Positions 27,401 to 36,644 of a stretch of 64,000 nucleotides of DNA are shown one piece after another. The position numbers and the translations under genes are program-made. Positions within the stretch are counted from its first letter, which is position 1, and the number at the start of each line of letters is the position of its first letter. The notes under the pieces were generated by a model, which had not been told where the DNA came from, did no database searches, and saw nothing but the letters and a program-made list of their open reading frames with translations. Source of the stretch: Chitinophagaceae bacterium (lineage in GTDB: Bacteria > Bacteroidota > Bacteroidia > Chitinophagales > Chitinophagaceae); the NCBI GenBank assembly GCA_022843585.1, contig JALHNJ010000001.1, positions 1,364,001-1,428,000 on the forward strand. Reading direction: 5' to 3'.

Positions 27401-27782
27401 TATTGCTTCTTCTGGCAGTTGTTATTAAAACGTTTTCTAATGTTCCTTCTATTTTTCTCAATACAGAGTTGATAGTAAAAGCTTCAGACAATTGAAGATA
27501 AATATCTTCAAATTTTTCAGGCTCATGTCCAACAAAGCTTATTTCAATCAGGTAAGGACCACCAACCCGCATATTCTGGATGTTTATTGTCCCCCCATTT
27601 CTGGAAATGGTCGTGTATTTTGTTCCGGAAGGAATATGCGTAGCAACGATAGTCGCTCCTACCAACGGGTCGTCGGTGGTGCTTTTTACAGTTCCTACAA
27701 CAGCGGAAGTAGTTATCTGACCAAATAACAAAGGACTGGCTACTAAAGCCAAAGCAAAGAAAAAGAGTATTCTCTTAAGCAT
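24402..27782 (-). CDS. Oar-like TonB-dependent receptor
   Basis: An 1126-residue outer-membrane protein: signal peptide (about 1-21), carboxypeptidase-regulatory-like domain (about 26-115, VVGTVKSTTDDPLVGATI), plug domain (about 125-235, with NNFTIDGADFNNSFGIG), and a large barrel ending FGLRYLFN. The length, the RTEKQRGRRVE and RIGGPIIKNKLFFFINYE segments and the lack of a SusD gene nearby fit the Oar-like class rather than SusC. Members are linked to peptide or protein uptake and secretion-related roles in Bacteroidota and myxobacteria; the substrate here is unknown. Monocistronic. Confidence 0.9.
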   Translation of the reverse strand: MLKRILFFFALALVASPLLFGQITTSAVVGTVKSTTDDPLVGATIVATHIPSGTKYTTISRNGGTINIQNMRVGGPYLIEISFVGHEPEKFEDIYLQLSEAFTINSVLRKIEGTLENVLITTARRSNILNANRTGAVTNINQRQINQLPTISRSINDLTRATPQSNGASIGGGNYRQNNFTIDGADFNNSFGIGSNLPAGGAPISLDALDEISVNITPYDIRQTGFIGSAINAVTRSGTNTITGSVYNYFRTEKQRGRRVENTYFTRPPEEFNQKGVRIGGPIIKNKLFFFINYETEKQPRSIQPNPAATAAAPYGSSPNIKRPTADSLTYISNYLLNNYGYVTGPFDNYTPDIERTKIMARIDWNISNKHRLNLRYSQVEGGEPNGPSTSVGGLGTVAGSTATRTAGTALHFKNSNYFQGANFYSFAGELNSTFGKLSNTVRATYTYQNDSRESDSQVFPFVDIMSTGGGVVPQAGSGVGAVYTSFGYEPFSFGNLRQVKMYSLVDNLTWKTNKHSWTVGFQFDESQTINGFQRFATSYYRFATWADFESALNPNPALRALPTDYALTYSLSKNFAPAFSSFKFRQYSVYGQDEISINKDFKLTVGLRIDLPTYPGVPQVLTHPLVLAQNFEGGEKVNTGILPGKRLMWSPRVAFNWDLYGDRSLQIRGGSGIFTGKIPFVWIVSQSGDNGMLQITQAFNRYTSTGALSGVATPGPFNPDPAAYRPGSVPAAGTIVPASVTALTESFRNPQTWKTSLAMDTKLPWGMVGTVEAIYNKDLNTAFFRSPNYIAPQNLNVSGYPDNRPMYGSTVQTRFINTLNPAGVFVPGGNSQFVPTIIDNGNKGYYFSLTARIEKPFSKGLMASVAYTKSIAGNLHDGGGDQPLGAYQGTQQVFGLNTPQLSHSGFVVPDNVVAMLSYRKEYFKFLATTISLFYNGSINGRFSYTYNGDFNRDGVNGNDLIYIPTAGQVQQMQFSSQTVGGVVYDQTAQRNLFEEYIMQDKYLKAHRGQYAERNGAQLPWLNRVDLKFMQDIFVKAGKNRNTLQFTADIFNFGNMLNPSWGKLKTINASQILLPQNQNSLVPGGAVIPQFRLATANNQIVTRTFRDNVSIASTYSVQFGLRYLFN

Positions 27783-27965
27783 ATAGTTTGATTTTCGGTT
27801 GCAAAGAAAGGGAATATTTCCTAATTAAATATAGGCAAATATTAACATTCTATTATTGAAAAATAAGCCTTTACAATGACAGTGGAAGGGCTCTTTTAGC
27901 TGCCTCTTTGTTACAGAACATTAGCTGCCGTTTCTTTGTTCTATTTTTGTAAAAAAAAGGTTGGT

Positions 27966-29171
27966 ATGTTAGATACTATTGAAAGTGCTATTGAGGATAT
28001 TAAACTAGGCAAACTGGTAATAGTAGTGGATGATGAGGATCGTGAAAATGAGGGTGATTTTATTACTGCAGCCCGTAATGTAACACCAGAAGTCATCAAC
28101 TTTATGGCCAAACATGGGCGGGGCCTCATTTGTGCGCCATTACCGGAAGACCGCTGTGATGAATTGTTATTGGAGCAAATGGTGAATAATAACACCGCCT
28201 TGCATGAAACCGCTTTTACGGTTTCGGTGGATTTACTGGGTTTTGGTTGTACTACGGGTATTTCTGCCCAGGATAGAGCTAAAACAGTTCAGGCATTGAT
28301 TGACCCGACTACCAATCCGGCTGATTTAGGACGACCGGGTCATATTTTTCCGTTGAGGGCTAAAAAAGGTGGGGTATTACGCCGGGCCGGGCACACAGAA
28401 GCAGTAGTTGACCTGGCAAGATTGGCTGGTTTTGAGCCGGGTGGTGTATTGGTAGAAATAATGAACGAAGATGGTTCTATGGCCCGGTTGCCAGAATTGC
28501 TAGAAGTAGCTAAAAAATTTGACTTTAAGATCATCTCCATTAAAGACCTGATTGAATACCGCCTTAAAAGAGATTCGCTGATCGAAGAAATTGTACGGGT
28601 TGATATGCCGACTAAGTATGGTGACTTTCAATTGGTGGCATTCAAAGAAAAAAATTCTACCAACGAACATCTTGCTTTAATAAAAGGTGCCTGGGAAAAA
28701 GACGAAGCGGTGTTGACAAGAGTTCACTCCTCCTGCTTTACGGGTGATATTCTTGGTTCGCTGCGTTGTGATTGTGGCGAACAATTACATAAGGCAATGA
28801 AGATGGTGCAGGCAGAAGGTAAAGGAGTGATACTGTATATGAACCAGGAGGGAAGAGGAATTGGTTTGTTGAATAAACTAAAAGCTTATCGTTTACAGGA
28901 ACAGGGAATGGATACGGTAGAGGCCAACCTCCATTTGGGTTTTCAAATGGATCAGCGGGATTATGGTTTGGGTGCACAGATACTTCGTCAATTAGGAGTT
29001 ACCAAACTCCGGTTAATGACTAATAACCCGAAAAAAAGAGTGGGCCTTATAGGCTATGGATTAGAAATTGTTGAAAACATTCCTATTGAAGTATTTCCTA
29101 ATCCTCACAATGAAAAATACCTGCTTACAAAAAGAGATAAGTTAGGACATGAGATTTTGGATGATGAATAA
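27966..29171 (+). CDS. ribBA: Bifunctional riboflavin enzyme RibBA
   Basis: A 401-residue fusion. Residues about 1-200 are 3,4-dihydroxy-2-butanone-4-phosphate synthase ([12 protein letters not shown] and [13 protein letters not shown]). Residues about 205-400 are GTP cyclohydrolase II (zinc cysteines in [18 protein letters not shown], then NQEGRGIGL and MTNNPKKR). Together they make both precursors of riboflavin. The ATG at 27966 is preferred over an upstream in-frame start at 27936, since the family begins right at this point. A TATTTTTG -7-like box is at 27942-27949. No FMN-riboswitch-like structure is evident upstream. Confidence 0.96.
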   Translation: MLDTIESAIEDIKLGKLVIVVDDEDRENEGDFITAARNVTPEVINFMAKHGRGLICAPLPEDRCDELLLEQMVNNNTALHETAFTVSVDLLGFGCTTGISAQDRAKTVQALIDPTTNPADLGRPGHIFPLRAKKGGVLRRAGHTEAVVDLARLAGFEPGGVLVEIMNEDGSMARLPELLEVAKKFDFKIISIKDLIEYRLKRDSLIEEIVRVDMPTKYGDFQLVAFKEKNSTNEHLALIKGAWEKDEAVLTRVHSSCFTGDILGSLRCDCGEQLHKAMKMVQAEGKGVILYMNQEGRGIGLLNKLKAYRLQEQGMDTVEANLHLGFQMDQRDYGLGAQILRQLGVTKLRLMTNNPKKRVGLIGYGLEIVENIPIEVFPNPHNEKYLLTKRDKLGHEILDDE

Positions 29172-29237
29172 ATGAATACCATTTAAGGTAACAAGATTAT
29201 AATTGGAGTGAGGAAAAGAAAATAGCAGCGCAGAGAA

Positions 29238-32200
29238 TTAATTTAATTCCGGCTCATCTTCTTTCTTTATAGCTGGCAATACTTCCGGGGTTGCCAATAT
29301 TGTTATTGCTGTTGGTGTGGCTGGAGGTGGTGGTGTAAGTGGTTTTTTCTTCTTTTTAAATATATCAGATAACTTATCAAAATCTTTACGATAGTTGAGG
29401 CTGCCGCCATATCTTCTTGCTTTACCCAATCCCCCACTTGTTGTAAGATAATCTGCATTTTCTCTATAAAAGAAAGCCGCCCGGATGCTACCGCTCTGGT
29501 TAATCAGCCATTCCAATGTTACATCAGGCAGTAGTTGTATGCTTTGCTGAATATTTGCCTGCTGCTGCAATGGCGCATCCAAACCAACACCCGTAGATAT
29601 TATAAACCGATTATTGAAGAAAGAACGGCCAATGGAGAAATTTACATTACTACCCAGGTTAAGGGCCGTGCTATTATTTTGGTCAATTATATTCCTGTTA
29701 TAAATAGTGGTGTTAAGACTTATATTGTATTTATCATTTTTCAAAAGTCCTCCCAGTATCTTATTCAATTCTTCGCTTAGTACATTCAGAAAAATTCCTG
29801 ATACCGTATTTAATACAAGGCCTTGTCCTGATACGTCATTTCCCAGCAATGAATTATCACTTGGGGCAAAACTGTTAAACACAATCAGGTAGGTAGCTTG
29901 CTTGGTAATTTCAGTAGTGTTCTTTTGTAACTGCTGTACAATTAATGCTAATTCAGGATCCGTTACAGCAACACTGGTGTTAGGAAAATCCAGCGAAAAT
30001 TCAATTTTCGGTGTAAATAATTTTTCGGAAAGTTTAGCTACCACATACACATCACCTCTTGCATTGGAAGCTCCGGAACTTATTTGTTTTAATCTGGCCA
30101 GCGGTGCAAAGCTTACCCTTTCCGCTTTGTATAAGGCTTCAAATTTTATATTGGCATCCATCGGGTCGCCATTCCATTCAATGTAATTTTCAGCATCCTT
30201 CCGTAATTCAAAAGGCTTTTTAAAAAAGGATTGAAATGTAAAGAGATAATTTCCTTCTTCAATATCAAAACGGCCTCTCAGGGTTAATGGTTCAGTAGTA
30301 CCAGAGCGGATATTTAATGTGCCCGATCCTTTTCCTTTTATTTCATCACCGGTTAACTCATCCAATATCACTTTTACCGTAACCATCGGGTTGGCCGTAA
30401 TGTCCACATCATACACAATATTGGTAGCGTTTTTGGTGAAATCACTATCCGTCATCTCCCGTCCATATTTTCTTTCTACAAGGAAGTCAGCAATGCCGGA
30501 TTCTCTTCCCGAAGCGGCAGGCAGCGTAATGCTGCTGCTATCTGTTGTTGATGCGCTGGCATCAATCTTCATAAACATATTTGATTGCGGCCCCAGTAAG
30601 GAAAGTGAACCTGTTCCTTTTACATTACCAAAGAACTGTTTATTGTCTTTATAAGTTGTATTTAGTAATTGCACCGGCAGGTTATCAGCTTCGCTGGTGG
30701 TATTGGGTTTTCGGGTAGAAACATCAAGGTTATAAAACATGTTTTTGAATGATTCATGTTCTATACCGCCCCGTAAATAAAGTGGATTGCCGGTAACGGT
30801 ATCAATAAGTACAAAGCCATCCATATCAATTTCAGTAGGAGTCAATTCAATATCTGTATCCTGTATTCTATAAAAACATTGGGTAAAGATTACCCGTAGT
30901 CCCGCATCTTTCAATCTTCCTTTTCCGGTAACACTCAGGTTTTGAAATTCACCAGCCACGGTTACATCACCGGTTAAATAACCTTGCATATCAGTGAAGA
31001 GAGTGCCAAGAAAACGTTCCAGTATTCCGATTTGGAAATTTCTTGCTTTAAGTGCAATTAAATTATCCTTTGCCCTGTCGCCAAAAAATATGGTAGCATC
31101 AAAACCAAGATAGTTTTCCTGGTTAACGGTGTTGCCTTTTATTTTTAATTCTTTTGAAATGTTATCATACGATAGCGAAGTTTTCAATTCTCCCAATGAA
31201 TCATTATCTAATCGCAGATATTGAGTTTGTATATCGTCTGAATAAATTTTGATGTTACCAGTTGGATCTTCTACTGATATATTTCCGGATAACAAACCTT
31301 CCAACCTGTTTTTGGGCATAAAGAAAGGAGCAAAGTCGTTGAGGTTTAGTTTTGTCAGCTCTACTTTTAAATCGTTCCAGTTGCCAATAGAGGATGGTTG
31401 GGTTTTCATTACTATTTTTTGCTCACCCTCACTTAATACTAACTGTCCGCTTGTAGGATTGTTTCTTCTGAATATTAATTCCCCCGATTCATCAATGGTC
31501 CATAACTTACCGTTCACCGTAAACGAAGAAGGATCGAATTCAATTTTTACTCCATCATTATATGTAAGTACCAGTGCATTAAGGTTCGCTTTTTCTACTG
31601 TCTGGTTGGCACCGGAGATAATAGAAACTCTCGAAGAATCATTATGAGCATTTACTTTAAATAACGCCAACGGAATATTAAGACTGTCATTGATCTGTAT
31701 ATTTCTTGTTCGTCCCAATAACACAAGACTGTCTGCCGTTCCTTTAGCAATCAGTTTTACATCATCAAAATTATATTGCTTGTATTTGAATTGAGGGATA
31801 TCCGCTGTAACATCAATTGTATGGTTGTCTAAATGCAACTGCCCTTCCAAATGGCTATTATTGAAACCAGCTAAGCTGCTATCTATCAATTTTACATATT
31901 CATCTACATAATAGGTAGTAATATCAAATTTGAAATCCTGGCCGGTAGGATAGCGGCGGGGCGCATCAATATAGGCCGGGTAATATTTGTTTAATAAAAA
32001 TGTAAAGGCATCAGGTAGTTCTCTCAACCGGTAATTGCCCCTAACACTTGCTTTAAATTCGTTGGAAACAGCCGTTAAAATTTTCGCACTATCTACATAT
32101 GCCGCTGTTACAATCAACGAATCAAAAGGAAGACGGTTGCCATCTTTTGTTAACTCAGCATCTGTAATACGAGCCGTGCCTAAAAAGTTATCAATATTGG

Positions 32201-34082
32201 CACTGGTAAAATTGAAATTTAATTTTCCGCTAAAGCCGATGCTATCTTTTGTAAGTTTTAGTTTTTTAAAATTAATCATCGCAACATCCGCAATAAGATC
32301 GAAGCGGGGAGTGCTGCTGTTAAAGTCAATAATACCATTTAGGTCAAGATTGGCATTTTCATCCCGAATGGCGGCAAAGCCTTCAAATAATTTTTTATCC
32401 AGGCGGCCTTTTACAGAAATGTTTTCATAGCGATAGTTTTTATAGTCGGCAAAATTGATGGTGCCATCAATTAATGTATTCCTGCTTTTTTCACTAAAAC
32501 CTTTGCCTTTTACAGTGCCCGTTAATGAAACATTTCCAATATCGCTATCCCCTAAAAATTCACCTAACCTGAAATTGTCGGTGGCAATGGTGCCGGAATA
32601 AACCGGGTCCCGCCCCGTAGGTAATTTCATATTCAAATCACTCCGGATAGTGCCCAAATTGGTTTGTATAGTGCCAAAAGTTACAAAGTCACGAATAAAA
32701 CCAGTGAAGCTTCCCCTGAAGTTTACATATTGAATTTTTGCAAGGTCTGGTGATTTTATTTTTCGTAATGCTGGTATAAGAGTTACTGCATCGCCATAAG
32801 TTGTTTTAAACTCATTCGCCTTAAAATCAATAAAGGTTTGGTTGATATCCGGCAAACCCGTCATGGTAACATCGCCATTTAACAAGGTGTTGTTGCCTGC
32901 TTTTATCAACAGATCTCTCCCGATAAGATCATCTACAGTGCCCCTGAATTTCCCTTTGATGCTGATTTCCTTTTTCCAGGTTTTCATGGCCGGGGCAAAA
33001 AATGCTATATCATCACTATCAATGTATGAATCGTCAAAATTGGCCGACATTTTTACCTTGTGGATAAAATTGCCCATATCGCTGATATCGTTATACGACA
33101 TCGAAAAATAATTACGTAGCGTACTTCTGTTCGTCACCAAGTCCAGGTTGTTAAAGAACATACCCTGCGGTGTCATTTTTACATCAGCCGATAAATTTTT
33201 TACTTCGAATCCACTACGTTCTTTAGCCGATAGTTTCAGTTTGGCAAAAACAGTATCGCCAATAAAACTGGAGTTATTAAAATCACCATTGATCTCCGTA
33301 AATAAAATATGCTTGCCATCAAACTGGGCAAGTGCTGGTGTAGTAGTTCCTTTATCAGTTTTAAATGTACCGTTAATGATCTTCAGGCTGCCCACTTTTA
33401 CTAATGTTTGGGCCTGGTTCCATCTAACCGGTGTGGCTTCTTCCTCATCAGCAACTACAGCAGTACTTTTTGGTTTTCGACCTGCATAACTGCTGATGGC
33501 AATAATGGGCTCTCTTAGAACTAATGAATTTATTTCATAATGACTACCAGATAAACTCAAACTATCTGCATCAAGGTTTAGCTCCTTTAACTGCACAGAC
33601 ATATCCTCACCAAACCAGCCATCTTTTTTTATAAAACTTACATTCTTGAATTCTACTTTTTTAAGGTTGAGTTGTAAGCCTGCTTTCTTTTTTGGCTTAC
33701 CGGTGGAAGGAGAGGAGAAATAATCGAACAGGAATTGCTGGCTCCATACAGAATCGGTACGTTGAAATTTAATAATGGCATTCTCCAGCCCTACGTATTT
33801 TAACTCGGCCTCATTTTTAAAAATGAACCAATCGGTGATCCGCACTTTCATATCGCCTGCATACAACAGGGTGTCACCTTTCTGGTCTTCGATCAGCACC
33901 CCTTCCAGGTGCATATTGTTGAGCAAGGAGAAACTTACATGGTTGATGGAAACTTTAGTTTGCAGGTCTTTGGATAGTCGCTTGGTTACCTGCCGGGCAA
34001 TAAAATTTTGACCAAAGGGGGTATTGATAAAAATGTACACTGCCAGGATAAGGAATAGCAATGACAGCAAAAACCACTTCAA
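29238..34082 (-). CDS. tamB: TamB-like translocation/assembly module protein
   Basis: A 1614-residue protein with an N-terminal membrane anchor (residues 2-20) and an AsmA-like start (FGQNFIARQVTKRLSKDLQTKVSI). A very long region of repeated amphipathic strands follows, as in the lipid-transfer groove of TamB/AsmA-like proteins. The C-terminal TamB (DUF490) domain includes GTLNIRSGTTEPLTLRGRFD and ends near KDFDKLSDIFKKKKK, with a Pro-rich tail. It bridges the inner and outer membranes in phospholipid transport or outer-membrane assembly. The start is a TTG at 34082; an in-frame stop just upstream (34109-34111) excludes an ATG start. No TamA partner is adjacent. Confidence 0.9.
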   Translation of the reverse strand: MKWFLLSLLFLILAVYIFINTPFGQNFIARQVTKRLSKDLQTKVSINHVSFSLLNNMHLEGVLIEDQKGDTLLYAGDMKVRITDWFIFKNEAELKYVGLENAIIKFQRTDSVWSQQFLFDYFSSPSTGKPKKKAGLQLNLKKVEFKNVSFIKKDGWFGEDMSVQLKELNLDADSLSLSGSHYEINSLVLREPIIAISSYAGRKPKSTAVVADEEEATPVRWNQAQTLVKVGSLKIINGTFKTDKGTTTPALAQFDGKHILFTEINGDFNNSSFIGDTVFAKLKLSAKERSGFEVKNLSADVKMTPQGMFFNNLDLVTNRSTLRNYFSMSYNDISDMGNFIHKVKMSANFDDSYIDSDDIAFFAPAMKTWKKEISIKGKFRGTVDDLIGRDLLIKAGNNTLLNGDVTMTGLPDINQTFIDFKANEFKTTYGDAVTLIPALRKIKSPDLAKIQYVNFRGSFTGFIRDFVTFGTIQTNLGTIRSDLNMKLPTGRDPVYSGTIATDNFRLGEFLGDSDIGNVSLTGTVKGKGFSEKSRNTLIDGTINFADYKNYRYENISVKGRLDKKLFEGFAAIRDENANLDLNGIIDFNSSTPRFDLIADVAMINFKKLKLTKDSIGFSGKLNFNFTSANIDNFLGTARITDAELTKDGNRLPFDSLIVTAAYVDSAKILTAVSNEFKASVRGNYRLRELPDAFTFLLNKYYPAYIDAPRRYPTGQDFKFDITTYYVDEYVKLIDSSLAGFNNSHLEGQLHLDNHTIDVTADIPQFKYKQYNFDDVKLIAKGTADSLVLLGRTRNIQINDSLNIPLALFKVNAHNDSSRVSIISGANQTVEKANLNALVLTYNDGVKIEFDPSSFTVNGKLWTIDESGELIFRRNNPTSGQLVLSEGEQKIVMKTQPSSIGNWNDLKVELTKLNLNDFAPFFMPKNRLEGLLSGNISVEDPTGNIKIYSDDIQTQYLRLDNDSLGELKTSLSYDNISKELKIKGNTVNQENYLGFDATIFFGDRAKDNLIALKARNFQIGILERFLGTLFTDMQGYLTGDVTVAGEFQNLSVTGKGRLKDAGLRVIFTQCFYRIQDTDIELTPTEIDMDGFVLIDTVTGNPLYLRGGIEHESFKNMFYNLDVSTRKPNTTSEADNLPVQLLNTTYKDNKQFFGNVKGTGSLSLLGPQSNMFMKIDASASTTDSSSITLPAASGRESGIADFLVERKYGREMTDSDFTKNATNIVYDVDITANPMVTVKVILDELTGDEIKGKGSGTLNIRSGTTEPLTLRGRFDIEEGNYLFTFQSFFKKPFELRKDAENYIEWNGDPMDANIKFEALYKAERVSFAPLARLKQISSGASNARGDVYVVAKLSEKLFTPKIEFSLDFPNTSVAVTDPELALIVQQLQKNTTEITKQATYLIVFNSFAPSDNSLLGNDVSGQGLVLNTVSGIFLNVLSEELNKILGGLLKNDKYNISLNTTIYNRNIIDQNNSTALNLGSNVNFSIGRSFFNNRFIISTGVGLDAPLQQQANIQQSIQLLPDVTLEWLINQSGSIRAAFFYRENADYLTTSGGLGKARRYGGSLNYRKDFDKLSDIFKKKKKPLTPPPPATPTAITILATPEVLPAIKKEDEPELN

Positions 34083-34362
34083 TATTTTTTTAAAACGCTT
34101 CAGACCCCAGATTTAGGTGTAAAAGTATGCAATAGAATCCTTTAGGCAAATTCAATACCAAAGAAGAACTGCCCGGTGATTAGGTTGCCGGTATGCTTCA
34201 AAAACTGTACGAGAGGTAATTGGGAGCTAATTTTTAGCTTTTATTTCTGGAAGGGAGAGTATAATTGAATCTTGTAAAATTTAATATGATTTTTTACACA
34301 GTTCAAGTTATAGGCAGTATTGATGTACTTAAGTTAAACTTTACGTCAAAACCCAAAATAGA

Positions 34363-34680
34363 TTAATTGCCGAATAAATAAAAGCCTGTAGAAATTAGCA
34401 AAAAAGCAAAACCTCCTAGTAAATAAGTTAATCCAGCAAATAGATAAATCTTCGAACCATTATCAGCCTCTTTCTTCTTTAGCTTTAAATATTCCATATA
34501 GCAAAAAATAAATGGAGGCACTAAAATCACTACATAATATATAGCTTCGTCAATCCTGCCATGAATTGAGCTGTCTTTATCAAAAGCAAAATAAAGCACA
34601 AGCCAGGTAAAAAACGCAACTGTTATGCCATAGCTTACTTCCAAAAAAATAATGAAAAGGAATTTCAAAAAACTTCTCAT
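34363..34680 (-). CDS. Hypothetical small membrane protein
   Basis: A 105-residue protein with three predicted membrane segments (about 8-30, 46-62 and 79-101) and a short charged loop LKLKKKEADNGSK. I do not recognise the family. It lies between tamB and a repeat-flanked accessory segment. The 280 nt between its stop and the tamB start contain nothing I can identify. Base composition is A/T-rich, like other accessory genes here. Confidence 0.5.
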   Translation of the reverse strand: MRSFLKFLFIIFLEVSYGITVAFFTWLVLYFAFDKDSSIHGRIDEAIYYVVILVPPFIFCYMEYLKLKKKEADNGSKIYLFAGLTYLLGGFAFLLISTGFYLFGN

Positions 34681-34741
34681 AATCCGCTGAATAATGCAAT
34701 TGATTGTAGTGTATTGCTAGAAATATGGCCTATAACGTACA

Positions 34742-34915
34742 GGGCTTGCTGCTGTGCTGGCATTTATATTCGTCAGCCTGGAGCGGAAGCCCAATAGAAT
34801 TACTAATGTTGAAGTTAAGCACAAAAGGTCAATAGAATTACGGAAGCTGGAACCGCTGCTGAATAGCGAACAAAAAGATGATGATTTATTCGTCAGCCAG
34901 CATAGCAGCAAACCC
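34742..34915. repeat. Long-span inverted repeat, hairpin or cassette-boundary candidate
   Basis: GGGCTTGCTGCTGTGCTGGC (34742-34761) and GCCAGCATAGCAGCAAACCC (34896-34915) are reverse complements at 18 of 20 positions, 134 nt apart. The left arm follows TATAACG and the right arm is followed by AATGTTGCC, so AAC and GTT triplets flank the hairpin as in integron attC sites. The classic attC consensus is not met. Two direct copies of ATTCGTCAGCC lie inside. No gene on this stretch is convincing. Confidence 0.5.
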
Positions 34916-34939
34916 AATGTTGCCTGCTGGCTTTCGTTG

Positions 34940-35287
34940 TCAGTCGAGTTGTACTTCGATTTCTTTTTTTGATGTGTCAATCTTAAACCAGGTTTCAAAA
35001 TTTGTCTGCGGGATACATTCAACTATGTCCAAACTCCTTGCGAACCTGCTTAATGCCTTGGTTCCAAATTTTAATGTCAAACTATAAACTGTCTGTCCAT
35101 CTTTGCCAACGTAGGCTTGCATTTTAACTTGTCGGTTATCATTAACGAATTTTTGTGAATAGTAATTGTCAGGCTCAGATAGCAAAACTCCGTCGCACCA
35201 AAATCCTTTTACTTCTTCGTCATTGATATCTTCAAGTGCGTCACAAATTCTATATTCAAGTGTTTCACAAAAATCTTGGTCTAACAT
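34940..35287 (-). CDS. Hypothetical protein paired with DUF2695 gene
   Basis: A 115-residue soluble acidic protein (starting MLDQDFCETLEYRICDALED, ending ETWFKIDTSKKEIEVQLD) with no signal peptide or membrane segment. The ATG at 35287 is preferred over the TTG at 35293. It begins 12 nt after the stop of the DUF2695 gene and is surely co-transcribed. I do not know the function. The segment FGTKALSRFARSLDIVECIP looks like the conserved core. Such pairs are typical of small mobile or accessory cassettes. Confidence 0.6.
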   Translation of the reverse strand: MLDQDFCETLEYRICDALEDINDEEVKGFWCDGVLLSEPDNYYSQKFVNDNRQVKMQAYVGKDGQTVYSLTLKFGTKALSRFARSLDIVECIPQTNFETWFKIDTSKKEIEVQLD

Positions 35288-35299
35288 TGTCAAAATGGT

Positions 35300-35611
35300 T
35301 TAAAGAATTGCGTTGTCGTCAAACTTCTCTTCAACATTAGCAAGTACTTCACAATCACAATTGCCTCCGTTCTCTCCAATCCATTCAATGATTTCATCAA
35401 TATTGTTAAGTTTAAGGGATTGAAGAAAGTCATTAGAAAGTTTGAGACTGTGGTCGCAAGAGTTATCAATAAGTTGTTTGTCCAAATAGTCAAACAAGCC
35501 TTTGAAATTATCATGCGACATAGGAAGACTTTTTCCAAATTCTTGCCTTGCTTTAAGTTTAAGCTCTTTGGCAATTTGTTTGCGTCTTTCTACTTCGTTT
35601 TTGTCTGGCAT
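35300..35611 (-). CDS. DUF2695 family protein
   Basis: A 103-residue cytoplasmic protein. The pattern LFDYLDKQL, CDHSLKLSNDFLQSLKL, then IGENGGNCDCEVLANVEE at the end matches my recollection of the DUF2695 family, with conserved CDH and CDCEVL (possible zinc ligands). Function unknown. It is first in a two-gene unit with the 34940 gene. The unit is flanked by inverted short repeats: CAATGTTGCCTGC at 34915-34927 and GCAGGCAACTTG at 35641-35652. Confidence 0.7.
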   Translation of the reverse strand: MPDKNEVERRKQIAKELKLKARQEFGKSLPMSHDNFKGLFDYLDKQLIDNSCDHSLKLSNDFLQSLKLNNIDEIIEWIGENGGNCDCEVLANVEEKFDDNAIL

Positions 35612-35847
35612 GATTGATTGGAGAGTGTCGGTTTAAGCTTGCAGGCAACTTGTGTATTAGCGAATATACGAACATCAAGTTTTTTTATTTACCGAAAATT
35701 GTGCACCTAATTTTCAGTTTATTAAGTGTGTTAATGCAAGATTTTGGAGAAACATAAAAGTTGCGACAATACAACTTCTATAGACAACTGCTTGAATAAA
35801 TCAAGGGTTACAATCAATACAAAAACTTAAAAATCAGGGAAGGGGAG

Positions 35848-36525
35848 TTACTCTTTATTCCTCGTGTCAATTACAATTTTCTTTCTGTTCAAAAATTTTC
35901 CAATAGAAAGTCCAAAAACACGGTGTTTGATCTGAGGTCCTAAATCAGCATTGTTGATGCTGGCCAAACCATGAGTGTATTGTGCAGCGATGATAAATCC
36001 ACCACTGGTTTCGTAACCTAATTGAATATGGGCATTGGCAGAGTAGCGGCCATAATCACCATAACTAAATTTCATATTGCGGCTGGTAGAGCCGGATGAT
36101 GTACGGCTGTTGAACGTTTCTTTTCCGAATAATTGAAAATCTAACCCCGGGCCGGCTTTGATGAATACATGTCCGGGTTCGTTGCTAAAATCATATTGTA
36201 ATAAAGCCGCCATTTCAAATGTGTGAATGGTTGTATTATTATCTGCCGCATCAGCATCAGGAGGCGCAACAAATTGTGTGAAATTTACTTTGTAACCTTT
36301 CATGCTGTAAAACACAGCCGGGGCGAAGGATAACTTGCCTTCAAATGCAACTTTAGCACCTACACCTGCCTGGAAACCGAATTTCATTTTAGTGTCTTGC
36401 TTTACTCCTTGTACGGAATAATTGGCAGTACTGGCTTGCGGGCCCGCAAAAATATTAAACTGCACCTGGCTGTTGGCACATAATGTCATTAATAGGGTAG
36501 CGAAACACAATGTCAAAAACTTCAT
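35848..36525 (-). CDS. Outer-membrane beta-barrel protein (PorT/OmpA-barrel-like)
   Basis: A 225-residue protein. The ATG at 36525 is chosen as it starts the signal peptide (MKFLTLCFATLLMTLCANSQ). The rest alternates short strands and turns (FGFQAGVGAKVAFEGKLSFAPAVFYSMKGYK) as in eight-stranded barrels of the outer_membrane_beta-barrel_2 (PorT-like) type common in Bacteroidota. It ends HRVFGLSIGKFL plus a charged tail. No specific function can be inferred. Co-directional with the DinB-like gene 120 nt upstream. Confidence 0.75.
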   Translation of the reverse strand: MKFLTLCFATLLMTLCANSQVQFNIFAGPQASTANYSVQGVKQDTKMKFGFQAGVGAKVAFEGKLSFAPAVFYSMKGYKVNFTQFVAPPDADAADNNTTIHTFEMAALLQYDFSNEPGHVFIKAGPGLDFQLFGKETFNSRTSSGSTSRNMKFSYGDYGRYSANAHIQLGYETSGGFIIAAQYTHGLASINNADLGPQIKHRVFGLSIGKFLNRKKIVIDTRNKE

Positions 36526-36644
36526 AAAATAATTTGAAAGTGAATAATCCGGATAAGGTTTTAGGAAGGATAGCTCTGCTGGTAAAAGCAGGCAAGGTGG
36601 ATGAGGACGCAAATTAGATTAAAAATTCCGGTAATGCAAGATGT

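Noticed and set aside
27783-27965. FMN riboswitch upstream of ribBA
   Set aside because: No conserved FMN-aptamer blocks are visible in the 180-nt gap.
31249-31647. Plus-strand open frames opposite tamB
   Set aside because: Several such frames occur inside a 4.8-kb gene with clear TamB domains; none has a recognisable domain or start signal.
34731-34925. True integron attC site
   Set aside because: The edges lack the RYYYAAC and GTRRRRY consensus and no integrase is in the window, so only a hairpin-like repeat is claimed.
34754-34972. Plus-strand frame of 72 residues in the accessory gap
   Set aside because: It overlaps the hairpin-forming repeat and the 3' end of the minus-strand gene, and its translation resembles no known protein.
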